A program made the position numbers and the translations under genes. A stretch of DNA of 40,023 nucleotides from NCBI GenBank assembly GCA_009839635.1, contig VXPJ01000046.1, positions 1 to 40,023 of the forward strand. Reading direction: 5' to 3'. The notes beneath the pieces were generated by a model that worked only from the letters and a program-made list of their open reading frames with translations, searched no databases and was not told the DNA's origin. The number at the start of each line of letters is the position of its first letter. Position 1 is the stretch's first letter. The DNA is from Pseudomonadota bacterium. GTDB taxonomy: Bacteria; Pseudomonadota; Gammaproteobacteria; UBA4575. Below, piece by piece: positions 8,277 through 16,198 of the stretch.

Positions 8277-8294
8277 TGTAGTTGTCCGCAACCT

Positions 8295-8480
8295 ATGACC
8301 ATGAAAGAACAAGTCATACAGTACAGTGGGGCTACCGCCACCATACATGGAATAGATGACCTCGGTCACCGCATCGTGGAACTCAAGATCCAATCAGGAG
8401 AGGTGACGTACATCCTGAACATGAACATCAAGCAAGCATCGCAGCTTGGCCTCTTGCTTTTGTCTCCCAAGAAGGAATGA
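8295..8480 (+). CDS. Small hypothetical protein (61 aa)
   Basis: Begins MTMKEQVIQYSGATATIHGI and ends LGLLLLSPKKE. Alternating hydrophobic and charged residues (VELKIQSGEVTYILNMNIKQA) suggest a small beta-strand/helix fold. There is no signal peptide. ATG 8295 or ATG 8301 could be the start and neither has a clear ribosome binding site, which lowers confidence. It is followed after 11 bp by a signal-peptide frame on the same strand. I do not recognise a family. Confidence 0.45.
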   Translation: MTMKEQVIQYSGATATIHGIDDLGHRIVELKIQSGEVTYILNMNIKQASQLGLLLLSPKKE

Positions 8481-8491
8481 GCAAACACAGC

Positions 8492-8743
8492 ATGAGCAGG
8501 TTTCTACTGGCTGTCTGCACGGCAGCTATTTTGTATGTGCCGCTGGTTCATTCTGTGGATTACGGGTAAGAAGTGATTAGGTACGCGATAAGTCCATGCT
8601 TCAATGAAATTTACAGCCAGCACATGCAAACCTATGGAGAGTTGGGCTTGAGCAGGAACGAGGTATTCGGCCTTTTTATGCAGGTGGAGCCTGAATTGGC
8701 AGTCAACGCAGTAAATGCTAGTACCCTTGGTCAAGGGCCATGA
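8492..8743 (+). pseudogene. Small secreted-protein frame interrupted by one in-frame TAA
   Basis: From ATG 8492 the frame encodes a signal-peptide-like segment, MSRFLLAVCTAAILYVPLVH, then SVDYG and a TAA at 8567-8569. The same frame continues for 58 more codons of protein-like sequence (EVIRYAISPCFNEIYSQHMQ...VFGLFMQVEPELAVNAVNAS) to TGA at 8741-8743. The join between secretion signal and plausible mature domain, without a frame change, suggests one ~83-codon gene carrying a nonsense mutation. The alternative is two separate frames, the second starting at GTG 8573. The family is not recognised. Confidence 0.45.
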
Positions 8744-8944
8744 CCTAGCGACCAGAAAGACAATCTACGGAATTTGGGCGGTTTCATGCATGCAAGCCGA
8801 CATGAAGTAATCTGGCCTTACTAGTCTATTACTCGGCAAGGTTGCGGGAGCAGGTAAAGTCAGGCTAATGCTTGGCCCCTGGGTAAAGTCTGCGCCCTCC
8901 TGCTTCCGTCTGAAACTTTTAAGAAATTTAAAAGAGATGCCAAT

Positions 8945-9088
8945 ATGAATGAATTTGAAGATCACACAGTAAAGTTGCTTGAGGCCATAGAAGTAGTTCT
9001 AGGTACCATTGCTGTACATATCGAAACTACCAATAAAACCCTCGAAAGTATGGTTGAGAAATTTGATAACCAGAGGCTACAGGGTTAG
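8945..9088 (+). CDS. Small helical protein, first of two paralogous copies
   Basis: A 47-residue protein beginning MNEFEDHTVKLLEAIEVVLG and ending DNQRLQG. The repeated motif IAVHIETTNKTLES and heptad-like hydrophobics predict a single amphipathic helix or short coiled coil. The second copy at 9327 keeps MNEFE, LEAIE, TIAVHIETTNK, LES and KFDNQR. An AAAAGAGAT element precedes the ATG and corresponds to the better AAGGAGAT of copy 2. Function unknown; duplication with preserved reading frame supports it as a real gene. Confidence 0.6.
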   Translation: MNEFEDHTVKLLEAIEVVLGTIAVHIETTNKTLESMVEKFDNQRLQG

Positions 9089-9100
9089 ATCTATTTATCA

Positions 9101-9292
9101 ATGCTCTGTCCCCGCTGCACCGGCAAGACCCGGGTAAAGAACAGCAGGCCGTACGAGAACTATGTTTACCGCCAACGTGCCTGCAAGGACTGCGGGTACA
9201 TCTTTCCCACCCTTGAATACGAGCCCGGCGTTATCAATGCAATGGCCCGTGAAGCTTGTTTGTCCGTTCGTCTTTTCAAGAAATACCCGTGA
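9101..9292 (+). CDS. Small zinc-ribbon protein (63 aa)
   Basis: Starts MLCPRCTGKTRVKNSRP and has two CxxC knuckles, C3/C6 and C28/C31 (ACKDCGYIFPTLEYE). This pattern resembles phage Ogr/Delta-type transcription activators and the N-terminal ribbon of NrdR, but the protein is much shorter than NrdR and lacks its ATP cone. It starts 12 bp after the first MNEFE copy, with no strong ribosome binding site of its own, so coupled translation is possible. Position between two paralogous small genes suggests a small cassette. A nucleic-acid-binding role is inferred from the ribbon only. Confidence 0.65.
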   Translation: MLCPRCTGKTRVKNSRPYENYVYRQRACKDCGYIFPTLEYEPGVINAMAREACLSVRLFKKYP

Positions 9293-9326
9293 TCCCGCTT
9301 TTTTCAAATTTTAAGGAGATATCGAT

Positions 9327-9482
9327 ATGAATGAATTTGAAGGTCGAACAGTACAGGCACTTGAAGCCATAGAAGAAGCCCTGTCTACCATTGCTGTACA
9401 CATCGAAACTACCAATAAAGTCCTCGAAAGTATTGCAAATATGATCATTGATAAATTTGATAATCAGAGGCCACAGGGCTAG
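9327..9482 (+). CDS. Small helical protein, second paralogous copy
   Basis: A 51-residue protein, MNEFEGRTVQALEAIEEALS through KFDNQRPQG. It is a clear paralogue of the 8945 gene with a four-residue insertion (NMII region) before the C-terminal KFDNQR. The AAGGAGAT upstream is well spaced. The upstream 25 bp also resemble those of copy 1, so the duplicated unit included the ribosome binding site. Predicted as one amphipathic helix; no signal peptide. Function unknown. Confidence 0.6.
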   Translation: MNEFEGRTVQALEAIEEALSTIAVHIETTNKVLESIANMIIDKFDNQRPQG

Positions 9483-9524
9483 ATTTTTCTCTTATTCGCC
9501 ATACAAACATAGGAGCTACATTCT

Positions 9525-9677
9525 ATGAAGCAGAGCCATCTAAAGAAAATCACCCTAAGATAATTTCAGAGTGCGGTGAGATCGATCATGCATGGTGGCA
9601 AGCCAGAGGAAAAGGCCGTAAACCGGATGCCGACCAAGAAGGAACTGGACACGAAATGGCGACTGGTCCGCAAATAG
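9525..9677 (+). pseudogene. Basic small frame interrupted by one in-frame TAA
   Basis: ATG 9525 has a good AGGAG at 9 bp. The frame gives MKQSHLKKITLR, then TAA at 9561-9563, and goes on in the same frame for 37 codons (FQSAVRSIMHGGKPEEKAVN...KWRLVRK) to TAG at 9675. The continuation is strongly basic, like the beginning. As with the frame at 8492, a single TAA interrupts an otherwise continuous small gene. A downstream GTG at 9582 could restart translation. Not recognised. Confidence 0.35.
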
Positions 9678-9761
9678 CGGGCAGGGTCTTTGCGTATTTA
9701 GGTATATAATTCCCATTCGAAACCATATCCCAACAACACCCAGCCCAAAACTTCCCGACTT

Positions 9762-9798
9762 AAGGCGCGGGTTCAGGCCTGAACTCTTGGTGCGCCTT
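9762..9798 (-). terminator. Inverted repeat at the 3' end of the TonB receptor gene
   Basis: Outer arms AAGGCGC (9762-9768) and GCGCCTT (9792-9798) enclose the perfect inner palindrome GTTCAGGCCTGAAC (9771-9784). The outer arm overlaps the receptor stop codon. It can form a strong hairpin but lacks a clear U-run on the minus strand, so it may be a processing or weak terminator structure. Confidence 0.45.
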
Positions 9799-12316
9799 AC
9801 CAGCCAAGGCTGGCATTGACAAAGTAGGTGCGACCGCGCACGGAATCGTAGCTCAACACCGGGTTGTTCGGGTTTGCCGGGTTCGAGGCTGGCTTGCGAT
9901 CATCGATATTGAGTGCACCGGCACTGAGCCTCAACCCCTGCAGGCCGTAGGCGCCCTGCCAGTGCAACGCCAGGTCATGACCCGTCCAACTGTTCCAGCG
10001 GCCCGTGCGCGTTGGATTGTAATAGCTGGACATCGAATGGACGTTCCAGCTTGCCGTCAAATCTCCCCGGCTTGCACGCAGCACGGCATGGACGCGGTGG
10101 CGCGGGAAGTCGCCCGGCTGCTTCACGCCCTGCACCCTGGAATAGCTGTCGATGGTGCGCAGGTAGTTGATGTCCAGGTCCAGCAGCGCCCAGGCAGTCT
10201 CCCAGGCCGCTCCGGCACGCAAGGCCAGGCCCTCGGTGCGGCTGTCGTTGTCCCTGTCGTTCATCAGCGGGCGCACGATCTTTTCGATCGTTCCGGTCTC
10301 ACTGCCCCCGACACGCAAGACTTGTGCACCCTCCGGCAAGTCCTGGCCACGGTTTTCCAGGTTGACGAGAAGCTGAGTGCTCGGCCGGGAAGCCCGGTTC
10401 CAGACTTTTTGTCGATACCAGTCGGCCGTGAGAAACATCGATGTGAATCGTAGGGTGGCACCGATGCCGACCGAACTGGCCTTGGCCGGGACAAGGTTCG
10501 GGTTTCCGACATCCTCGGTCTTGATCTGAAGCACGGGCGCCTGATCGACGCACGCCTGCGGATTATCAAGGTAGGCCTTGCAGTCGCGCACGTATGGGAA
10601 AACGTTTCTGTCGGACTCGTACAGATCCCGGATGCCTGGTGAGAACTCCGTGTAATCGGAATGCAGGCGAAATCTGAATGCATCGTTCACCCGGTAGTGG
10701 CTGGACACCCGCCAGGCCGGTGTCCCGCCAACATCGTCATAGTCCCGGAGCCGACCGGTCAGCACCAGCTCCCAGTCCGGAAGCACGGGCAGGCTTGCCG
10801 CCGCCTTGGCCGACATCACGTGACGGTCCGCATCAACCAGCGAGCCGCCGCCGCCGAGGACCTTTGTGACATCGTACACCCGGTTTTCGAAATCCCGGTG
10901 ATGGACCACATCCTGAAACGAGTAGTCCTCGAACTCGAAGGCGGTCGTCCAGCGGACCGGGCCGCCGGGCAGGGCCAGGGCGGATCCATCGAGTGCAACG
11001 TGCAGCACCGTGATCTCCTCGTCATAGTTCTGGCGGCTGTGCAACGAAGTCCTGTGGATAGCGGCCAGGTGAGCCGGCTCTGTGGAAAGCGGGTTCACGA
11101 AGTCGTAGTCGCCGCTCAGGATCTCGGCGGTTACCAGTTCTTCACTGACGAACGTCTTGCCGTCTTCCACGCCACGTTTGCGGTAATGCCGGATATGTGC
11201 GTCATAGCCCAGACCCGAGGCCAACTCTCCGCGGATCCCGGCAACGAGATTGCGATCATTCCAGTCCCAGCGCCAATTCCGTGTACCGTGGCCCACGAAG
11301 CGGTGGGCGAGCGTCACGCTGCCATCGACCGGAATCACAAGACCCGGGACTGCGGCCTCCAGCGTATCTTGGACGGAGCTGGCCTGTGAGACATCGAAGG
11401 TAAAGGTGCCGGGCGGCGGTGCCCAGGTGTAGCGGGTGCGTGTCTGGGCAGCGAGCACATCCAGATAGATCTCCGCACTCTCCCCGATGGGGTGATCGGC
11501 ATGCAGAAACACGCTCTCCCGCTGGCTCCTGGGATAACCGGCGAACCACGCGACATTACCATACGGGTAGCCGCAGACCTCACCACTACTGCCCGCAAGG
11601 GGGCCCGTGTAAACCTGGGGGTCGCAGGCACCGATGGCATAGCTGTCATCACCGACAAGCAGTGTGTTGCCGGCAATTGACACACTTTGCGCACCGGCCA
11701 GGGAATCGGTGAACCGGGTGCGGGTGTAGCTGCGTTGGGAATCTTTCACTTCCTCGCTGAAAGCATGGTCAATGCCGACCAGGACATGACCACTCCCCAC
11801 GGGTCCACCCCAGATGGCACTGCCGGCGTTGGAGTCGATGCCGGGTTGATCCGGGCGGCCCAGGCCGGCTGAAACCTCGCTGCCCTGGAAGTCGCGACGG
11901 CGTACGATGTTGATGGTGCCATCGCCGATATGCCCGCGGTAGCGGGTCGCACCTTCCTCGATCAGCTCAATACGCTCAATACTCGAGAGCGGGAAAATGG
12001 AGAAGTCGAGTCCCGTGACCGGCCGACCGTCCACCCGGTAGGAGCCGCCGATCGCCGCGGACAGGCCGTTGATTCCAAACACGTTGAACGCCGAGCGGCT
12101 GGACAGAAACTGCGACAGGGTGGTCATCCCCGAAAGCTCGATCGCTGTCCGGTCAATGACCAAGATGGGTTTCGGAGTGTGCGCCTCGCTCTGGCTGTAT
12201 ACCGGCAAGGCCATACAGGCCAGTACAAGTGCAATCAGTAGCGTGGCAACCAGCCTGTGGGCTCGCCGATTTCGCCGCAGGGTTTGGGAAATTTCAGGGG
12301 TGTTGTCGGCCGTCAT
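9797..12316 (-). CDS. TonB-dependent outer-membrane receptor
   Basis: An 839-residue protein. I start it at ATG 12316 because GAGGAGGAATC precedes it; the frame is open farther upstream without a comparable signal. An N-terminal segment (RLVATLLIALVLACMALPVY) is a signal peptide. The plug domain follows: ILVIDRTAIELSGMTTLSQF, a VDGRPVTGLDFSIFPLSSIE motif, and RIELIEEGATRYRGHIGDGT leading to INIVRRRDF. The remainder is a long barrel ending YFVNASLGW. By family it imports a substrate across the outer membrane using TonB energy; the plug type (RIELIEEGA...GTINI) is common in receptors for sugars or other organic ligands, but the substrate cannot be deduced. It is divergent from the Calx-beta autotransporter. 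Confidence 0.85.
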   Translation of the reverse strand: MTADNTPEISQTLRRNRRAHRLVATLLIALVLACMALPVYSQSEAHTPKPILVIDRTAIELSGMTTLSQFLSSRSAFNVFGINGLSAAIGGSYRVDGRPVTGLDFSIFPLSSIERIELIEEGATRYRGHIGDGTINIVRRRDFQGSEVSAGLGRPDQPGIDSNAGSAIWGGPVGSGHVLVGIDHAFSEEVKDSQRSYTRTRFTDSLAGAQSVSIAGNTLLVGDDSYAIGACDPQVYTGPLAGSSGEVCGYPYGNVAWFAGYPRSQRESVFLHADHPIGESAEIYLDVLAAQTRTRYTWAPPPGTFTFDVSQASSVQDTLEAAVPGLVIPVDGSVTLAHRFVGHGTRNWRWDWNDRNLVAGIRGELASGLGYDAHIRHYRKRGVEDGKTFVSEELVTAEILSGDYDFVNPLSTEPAHLAAIHRTSLHSRQNYDEEITVLHVALDGSALALPGGPVRWTTAFEFEDYSFQDVVHHRDFENRVYDVTKVLGGGGSLVDADRHVMSAKAAASLPVLPDWELVLTGRLRDYDDVGGTPAWRVSSHYRVNDAFRFRLHSDYTEFSPGIRDLYESDRNVFPYVRDCKAYLDNPQACVDQAPVLQIKTEDVGNPNLVPAKASSVGIGATLRFTSMFLTADWYRQKVWNRASRPSTQLLVNLENRGQDLPEGAQVLRVGGSETGTIEKIVRPLMNDRDNDSRTEGLALRAGAAWETAWALLDLDINYLRTIDSYSRVQGVKQPGDFPRHRVHAVLRASRGDLTASWNVHSMSSYYNPTRTGRWNSWTGHDLALHWQGAYGLQGLRLSAGALNIDDRKPASNPANPNNPVLSYDSVRGRTYFVNASLGW

Positions 12317-12744
12317 GATTCCTCCTCGCAATTCGATTCCAAGCCTGTGCCTCGATGGCTGATGTCCCACGTGCCATAGGGCCCGCACAGTGTGTCCTGC
12401 ACTATGGAACCCGCATTCGCGCATGTCAAATTCGCCCGTGCCCAGCTCACATTTCCTGCTGCCCCCATCATTCCCGTTCCGTGAATTCCATCCCCGGGAT
12501 CCCTGCCAGGAATCGAGCTCATACCGAAGATACGCACATATTGTTATTCAGTTTCTACCTATATACTATATGTAGCGGAATTGTATATAATTCCTGCTAT
12601 TTTCATGATTTCGTCATTTGATTACATGATGAAATCATGTAGCCGCACCAATACGGGACCCGCGCCACGGAGGCCAAGGCACTTGCACAAGGACATTGCG
12701 ACTGCTCCACCACGCACCGGCACAGACCGGACCAGGGGGCTGAT
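12317..12744. other. AT-rich divergent intergenic region
   Basis: This 428-bp region separates the TonB receptor (minus) and the Calx-beta autotransporter (plus). Its centre (about 12535-12640) is strikingly AT-rich compared with both neighbours. It holds the near-palindrome GGAATTGTATATAATTCC (12577-12594), which includes a TATAAT -10-like hexamer at 12586-12591, and a 14-bp-arm inverted repeat at 12604-12639. These are candidate promoter and operator elements for both genes. No gene is supported inside it. Confidence 0.55.
12604..12639. promoter_or_regulatory. Inverted repeat with 14-bp arms upstream of the autotransporter
   Basis: CATGATTTCGTCAT (12604-12617) and ATGATGAAATCATG (12626-12639) are reverse complements at 13 of 14 positions, separated by 8 bp. 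It lies just downstream of a TATAAT-like hexamer, so it could be an operator or an mRNA hairpin near the 5' end. The GAAATCA element recurs near 2447. Confidence 0.45.
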
Positions 12745-15700
12745 TTGATCGCCTGCCCCCACTCCCTCGTCCGATTCCTGCGGTTCCTGGCGTTCGTGCT
12801 GGCAGCCCTGGTCTTGCTGGGTCCGCAAGCCCAGGCCGGCGATCTGTGCAAGAACACCAGGCTGCATGCCGAGTGGGACGAGTTGCCGAATTCCGATACG
12901 GACAGCTGGGCGGTGGTCAGCAACGCGCCCTTCCAGACGGGACGCAGTCCCCGGGCACGGATTCAGGCCTGCCTGCGCAATTCGGAGTTCAGTAACCTGC
13001 TGGGCTACAGCGGCTCCCCGTTCCGCTTCATCATCAAGGTGCACGTCAACGGCATTACCTACTGCCCGAACAACGGCTACGGGTACGACCGCTACAAGGC
13101 CGACGGCACGGGCACCGAGGTCGATACGGAAACGGCCTATGCCTCGTCCAGCTTCGGCTTTGACATGCTGGTGCCGATTGCGCCCGACGATGTGGTCACC
13201 TTTTCCTGGGACTCGGACGGCGTGGCCGACCGTTCGCAGGGTTGCAGTACCCCGCGCGGGCTGAACGTCATCACCACCCCGGTGCTGAACATGACGGGCG
13301 AGGAAGACTCGAGCACGAGGGATACGGAGGACACGGACACGGAAGGCTTGGAGAACACCGTGGACCTGCCGACGGTCACGATCGAGGCAGACGCCTCGAC
13401 CGTGGAAGAGGGCAAAACCGCCGACTTCACCCTGACCCGAACCGGGAGCACGGCATCAGCACTCACGGTCAATGTACTCGTGACCGAAAGCGAGGACATG
13501 ATCCCGACCTCCCTGGAGAGGTCACACACTGTAACCTTCACCTCCGACAATGATACCGCCACGCTCTCCCTGCAAACCGACAACGACGAGTTGGATGAAC
13601 TCGACAGCCTGGTCACTGCTACCGTGATCGCGCAATCCGGCTATACGGTCGGCGGCACGGGCTCGGCCTCGGTCACCGTCGAGGACAACAATTGGCCGAG
13701 CGTGACGATACACGCGGGCCCCTCGCCGATCAGCGAGGCGAACGGGCCGGCAGCCTTCACCCTCAAGCGCGTGGGCCTCACCGAAGAGGCGCTGGTCGTG
13801 AACATACGGGTGGCGGAATCCCACAGCATGGTGGATTCGGGCTACACCTATCCCACGACCCTGACCATTCCGGCCGGACAGGCGATGGAGATCATCGAGG
13901 TGCCGATCCATGACGATACGAACGACGAGGACAACAGCACGATCACGGTGGCGATCGAGCCGGGAGGTCCCAGGTCCTACACGATCGGCTCGCCTTCCAG
14001 CGCCTCGGTCATCGTCGAGGACGACGACACCACCCCGGGACTCCCGGTGGTGACCATCCGTTCGGACCGTTCGAGCCTGACGGAAGGTCAAAGCGCAACC
14101 CTGACCCTTTCGCGAAGCGGGGACACCACGGCAACCCTGGACGTGACGGTAAGCGTGCAGGAGACCGGAGAGATGACCACGCAGGACGGCACGAGCACGG
14201 AAACGTTCGGCGTCAGTGATAGCCGGATCCAGCTGACCCTGGATACCGTGGCAGACGACGTGGACGAGCCCGACAGCCGCATTACCGTGACGGTGATCGT
14301 CGACAGCGCCTACACCGTGGGTACGCCTTCCGCCGCGACGATCGACGTGCGCGATGATGACGGCACGAGCCACGGCACTACGGGCAATCCGCGCAACCCG
14401 CAGGCCGGGCCTGGCGGGGTGCTGCCGGAGATCGTGATCCTGGCGGGTCCCTCGCCGGTGGTCGAGGGCACAGAGGTGGCCTTCACGCTGCGAAGGTCCG
14501 GGCCGATGGAGACCGCCCTGAAGGTCGAGGTTGCAGTGAGCGAGTCCGGCAGGATGCTGCAGAGGCCCCCTCCTGCGCACGTATCCTTCGATGCCGGCAA
14601 GATGCTCGCCCTGCTGTCGGTGCCGACGGTCGCCGACCGGCGCAATGAACCGGACAGCGTGGTCACGGCGCGCCTGCGGGCTGCCACCACTTACACGATT
14701 GGCCAGCCGGGCACCGCAACCGTGGTCGTGCGCGACGACGATGAGCCGACCGGATCGCGCACGCGGGTCAATGACGAACTGCTGCCGCGCATCACCCAGG
14801 CGATGATGTCGAGCACGCTGTCCGCCATCTCCAGCCGACTGGAGATGGCCGCACCCGGGGGCGTGGACAAGAGAAAGACCCCGGAGGCCGAGGCGGAGGA
14901 GGAAGTGACCTCGATCGAGGAGATCCTGATCTCCATTCCCCAGCTGCAACCCGGCGAGTCCGTGGACCTCAAGTACCTGTTGGATGGAAAATCCTTCGTG
15001 CTGCCGCTCGGGGCCGACAGCGGACCCTGGGAAGCAGCCTCGCTGTGGGTACGCGGCGACTATCGTGACGTCGGCGGCGGGCGCGACCGCCCGGTCATCT
15101 GGGACGGCGACCTGACCAACGCCCACATGGGGCTCGATGCGTGGCTGCGGCCCAACCTGCTGGCCGGCATCGCGCTATCGCGCTCAGACGGCGACTTCGA
15201 TTTCCACGACCGCGAGGATGCCGTACAGGGCGATTACGATGCCGAGCTGACCAGCCTGCACCCGTACCTCAGCTGGTCCTCGCCGGACGACCACATGCAC
15301 ATCTGGTCCACCGTCGGCTACGGAGAGGGCGAAGTGCGAATCGACGCGGAGGGCTGGCGCGATTCCAGTGACACCCAGATGATGAGCGCGACGCTCGGCT
15401 TCAGCAGCCGCCTGGCCACGATGCAAAACCAGTATGCACCCGGGGTCTCCACCCTGCGCCTCAAGGGCGAGGGCAATGCCACGAAAATCCGTGCCCGCGG
15501 CGGCGAGGAGATCGCTTCCCTGAATGCCGGCTTCAGGCGTACGCGCCTGGCACTGGAAGGCAAGCACGTGCTCGAGAAAAGCGACGGCCGGCTGCTGATC
15601 CCCTCGCTGGAAGTGGGCTTTCGCCATGACCGCGGCGATGCTCTCACCGGCTCCGGCATCGAACTCGGCACCGGGGTGCGCTACAGCGATCCGAATCGGC

Positions 15701-16149
15701 GCCTCGCCATGGAAGGCAGGGCCCGCGTTTTGATCGACCACGACGACGATTACGACGAGTGGGGCCTGATGGGCGAGATCCGGGTCGATCCCACGCCCGG
15801 GCGCCACGGCCTTGCATTCAGCCTCTCGCCGCGCTGGGGCCTGCCGTCGAGTTCCCTGAACAGGCTCTGGGCCTGGGATGCCGGCACCGGACAGCAGGAG
15901 GTGCGCCCGCAGATGACCGGGCAGTTGAATGCCAAGCTTGAATACGGGTTGCCGGCACTTGGCGGGCAGGGTCTCTGGGTACCGTTTGCCGACATCTCGC
16001 TGATCGACGAAGGCGGCCTGGACATCCGCCTGGGGAGCAGTCTCGAGGTTGCCCGCTCGCTGCACCTGAGCCTCGAAGGCGGGCGTCTCGGCGACACCGC
16101 GGATGCCTCTGGGTACGGCATCGGGCTGTGGTCCAGGATGCAGTTCTGA
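12745..16149 (+). CDS. Calx-beta-repeat autotransporter-type outer-membrane protein
   Basis: A 1134-residue protein with a TTG start at 12745, supported by AGGGGG about 6 bp before it and by the signal peptide that follows directly (FLRFLAFVLAALVLLGPQAQ, cleavage near 31). An N-terminal Cys-containing region is followed by four Calx-beta-type repeats starting near 206, 316, 431 and 560; each has a VTIEADASTVEEGKTADFTL-like motif and ends in VEDNN or VRDDDE. By family these bind Ca2+ through acidic residues. A linker leads to a C-terminal barrel from about 760 (AASLWVRGDYRDVGGG) to the terminal LWSRMQF. It is probably a surface adhesin or matrix protein. It is divergent from the TonB receptor and may share its control region. 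Confidence 0.85.
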   Translation: MIACPHSLVRFLRFLAFVLAALVLLGPQAQAGDLCKNTRLHAEWDELPNSDTDSWAVVSNAPFQTGRSPRARIQACLRNSEFSNLLGYSGSPFRFIIKVHVNGITYCPNNGYGYDRYKADGTGTEVDTETAYASSSFGFDMLVPIAPDDVVTFSWDSDGVADRSQGCSTPRGLNVITTPVLNMTGEEDSSTRDTEDTDTEGLENTVDLPTVTIEADASTVEEGKTADFTLTRTGSTASALTVNVLVTESEDMIPTSLERSHTVTFTSDNDTATLSLQTDNDELDELDSLVTATVIAQSGYTVGGTGSASVTVEDNNWPSVTIHAGPSPISEANGPAAFTLKRVGLTEEALVVNIRVAESHSMVDSGYTYPTTLTIPAGQAMEIIEVPIHDDTNDEDNSTITVAIEPGGPRSYTIGSPSSASVIVEDDDTTPGLPVVTIRSDRSSLTEGQSATLTLSRSGDTTATLDVTVSVQETGEMTTQDGTSTETFGVSDSRIQLTLDTVADDVDEPDSRITVTVIVDSAYTVGTPSAATIDVRDDDGTSHGTTGNPRNPQAGPGGVLPEIVILAGPSPVVEGTEVAFTLRRSGPMETALKVEVAVSESGRMLQRPPPAHVSFDAGKMLALLSVPTVADRRNEPDSVVTARLRAATTYTIGQPGTATVVVRDDDEPTGSRTRVNDELLPRITQAMMSSTLSAISSRLEMAAPGGVDKRKTPEAEAEEEVTSIEEILISIPQLQPGESVDLKYLLDGKSFVLPLGADSGPWEAASLWVRGDYRDVGGGRDRPVIWDGDLTNAHMGLDAWLRPNLLAGIALSRSDGDFDFHDREDAVQGDYDAELTSLHPYLSWSSPDDHMHIWSTVGYGEGEVRIDAEGWRDSSDTQMMSATLGFSSRLATMQNQYAPGVSTLRLKGEGNATKIRARGGEEIASLNAGFRRTRLALEGKHVLEKSDGRLLIPSLEVGFRHDRGDALTGSGIELGTGVRYSDPNRRLAMEGRARVLIDHDDDYDEWGLMGEIRVDPTPGRHGLAFSLSPRWGLPSSSLNRLWAWDAGTGQQEVRPQMTGQLNAKLEYGLPALGGQGLWVPFADISLIDEGGLDIRLGSSLEVARSLHLSLEGGRLGDTADASGYGIGLWSRMQF

Positions 16150-16198
16150 GGGCACGCCCGGGCTTCCATAAGCGCCTGTCCTGGCCTATCCTGCTTCG

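Noticed and set aside
9696..9712. TATATAATTCC near 9702 as a promoter
   Set aside because: It matches part of the 12577 element but lacks the left arm and a -35, and points to no gene start.
13522..15126. 534-codon minus-strand frame inside the Calx-beta autotransporter
   Set aside because: It is an antisense shadow; the plus strand shows four regular repeats.
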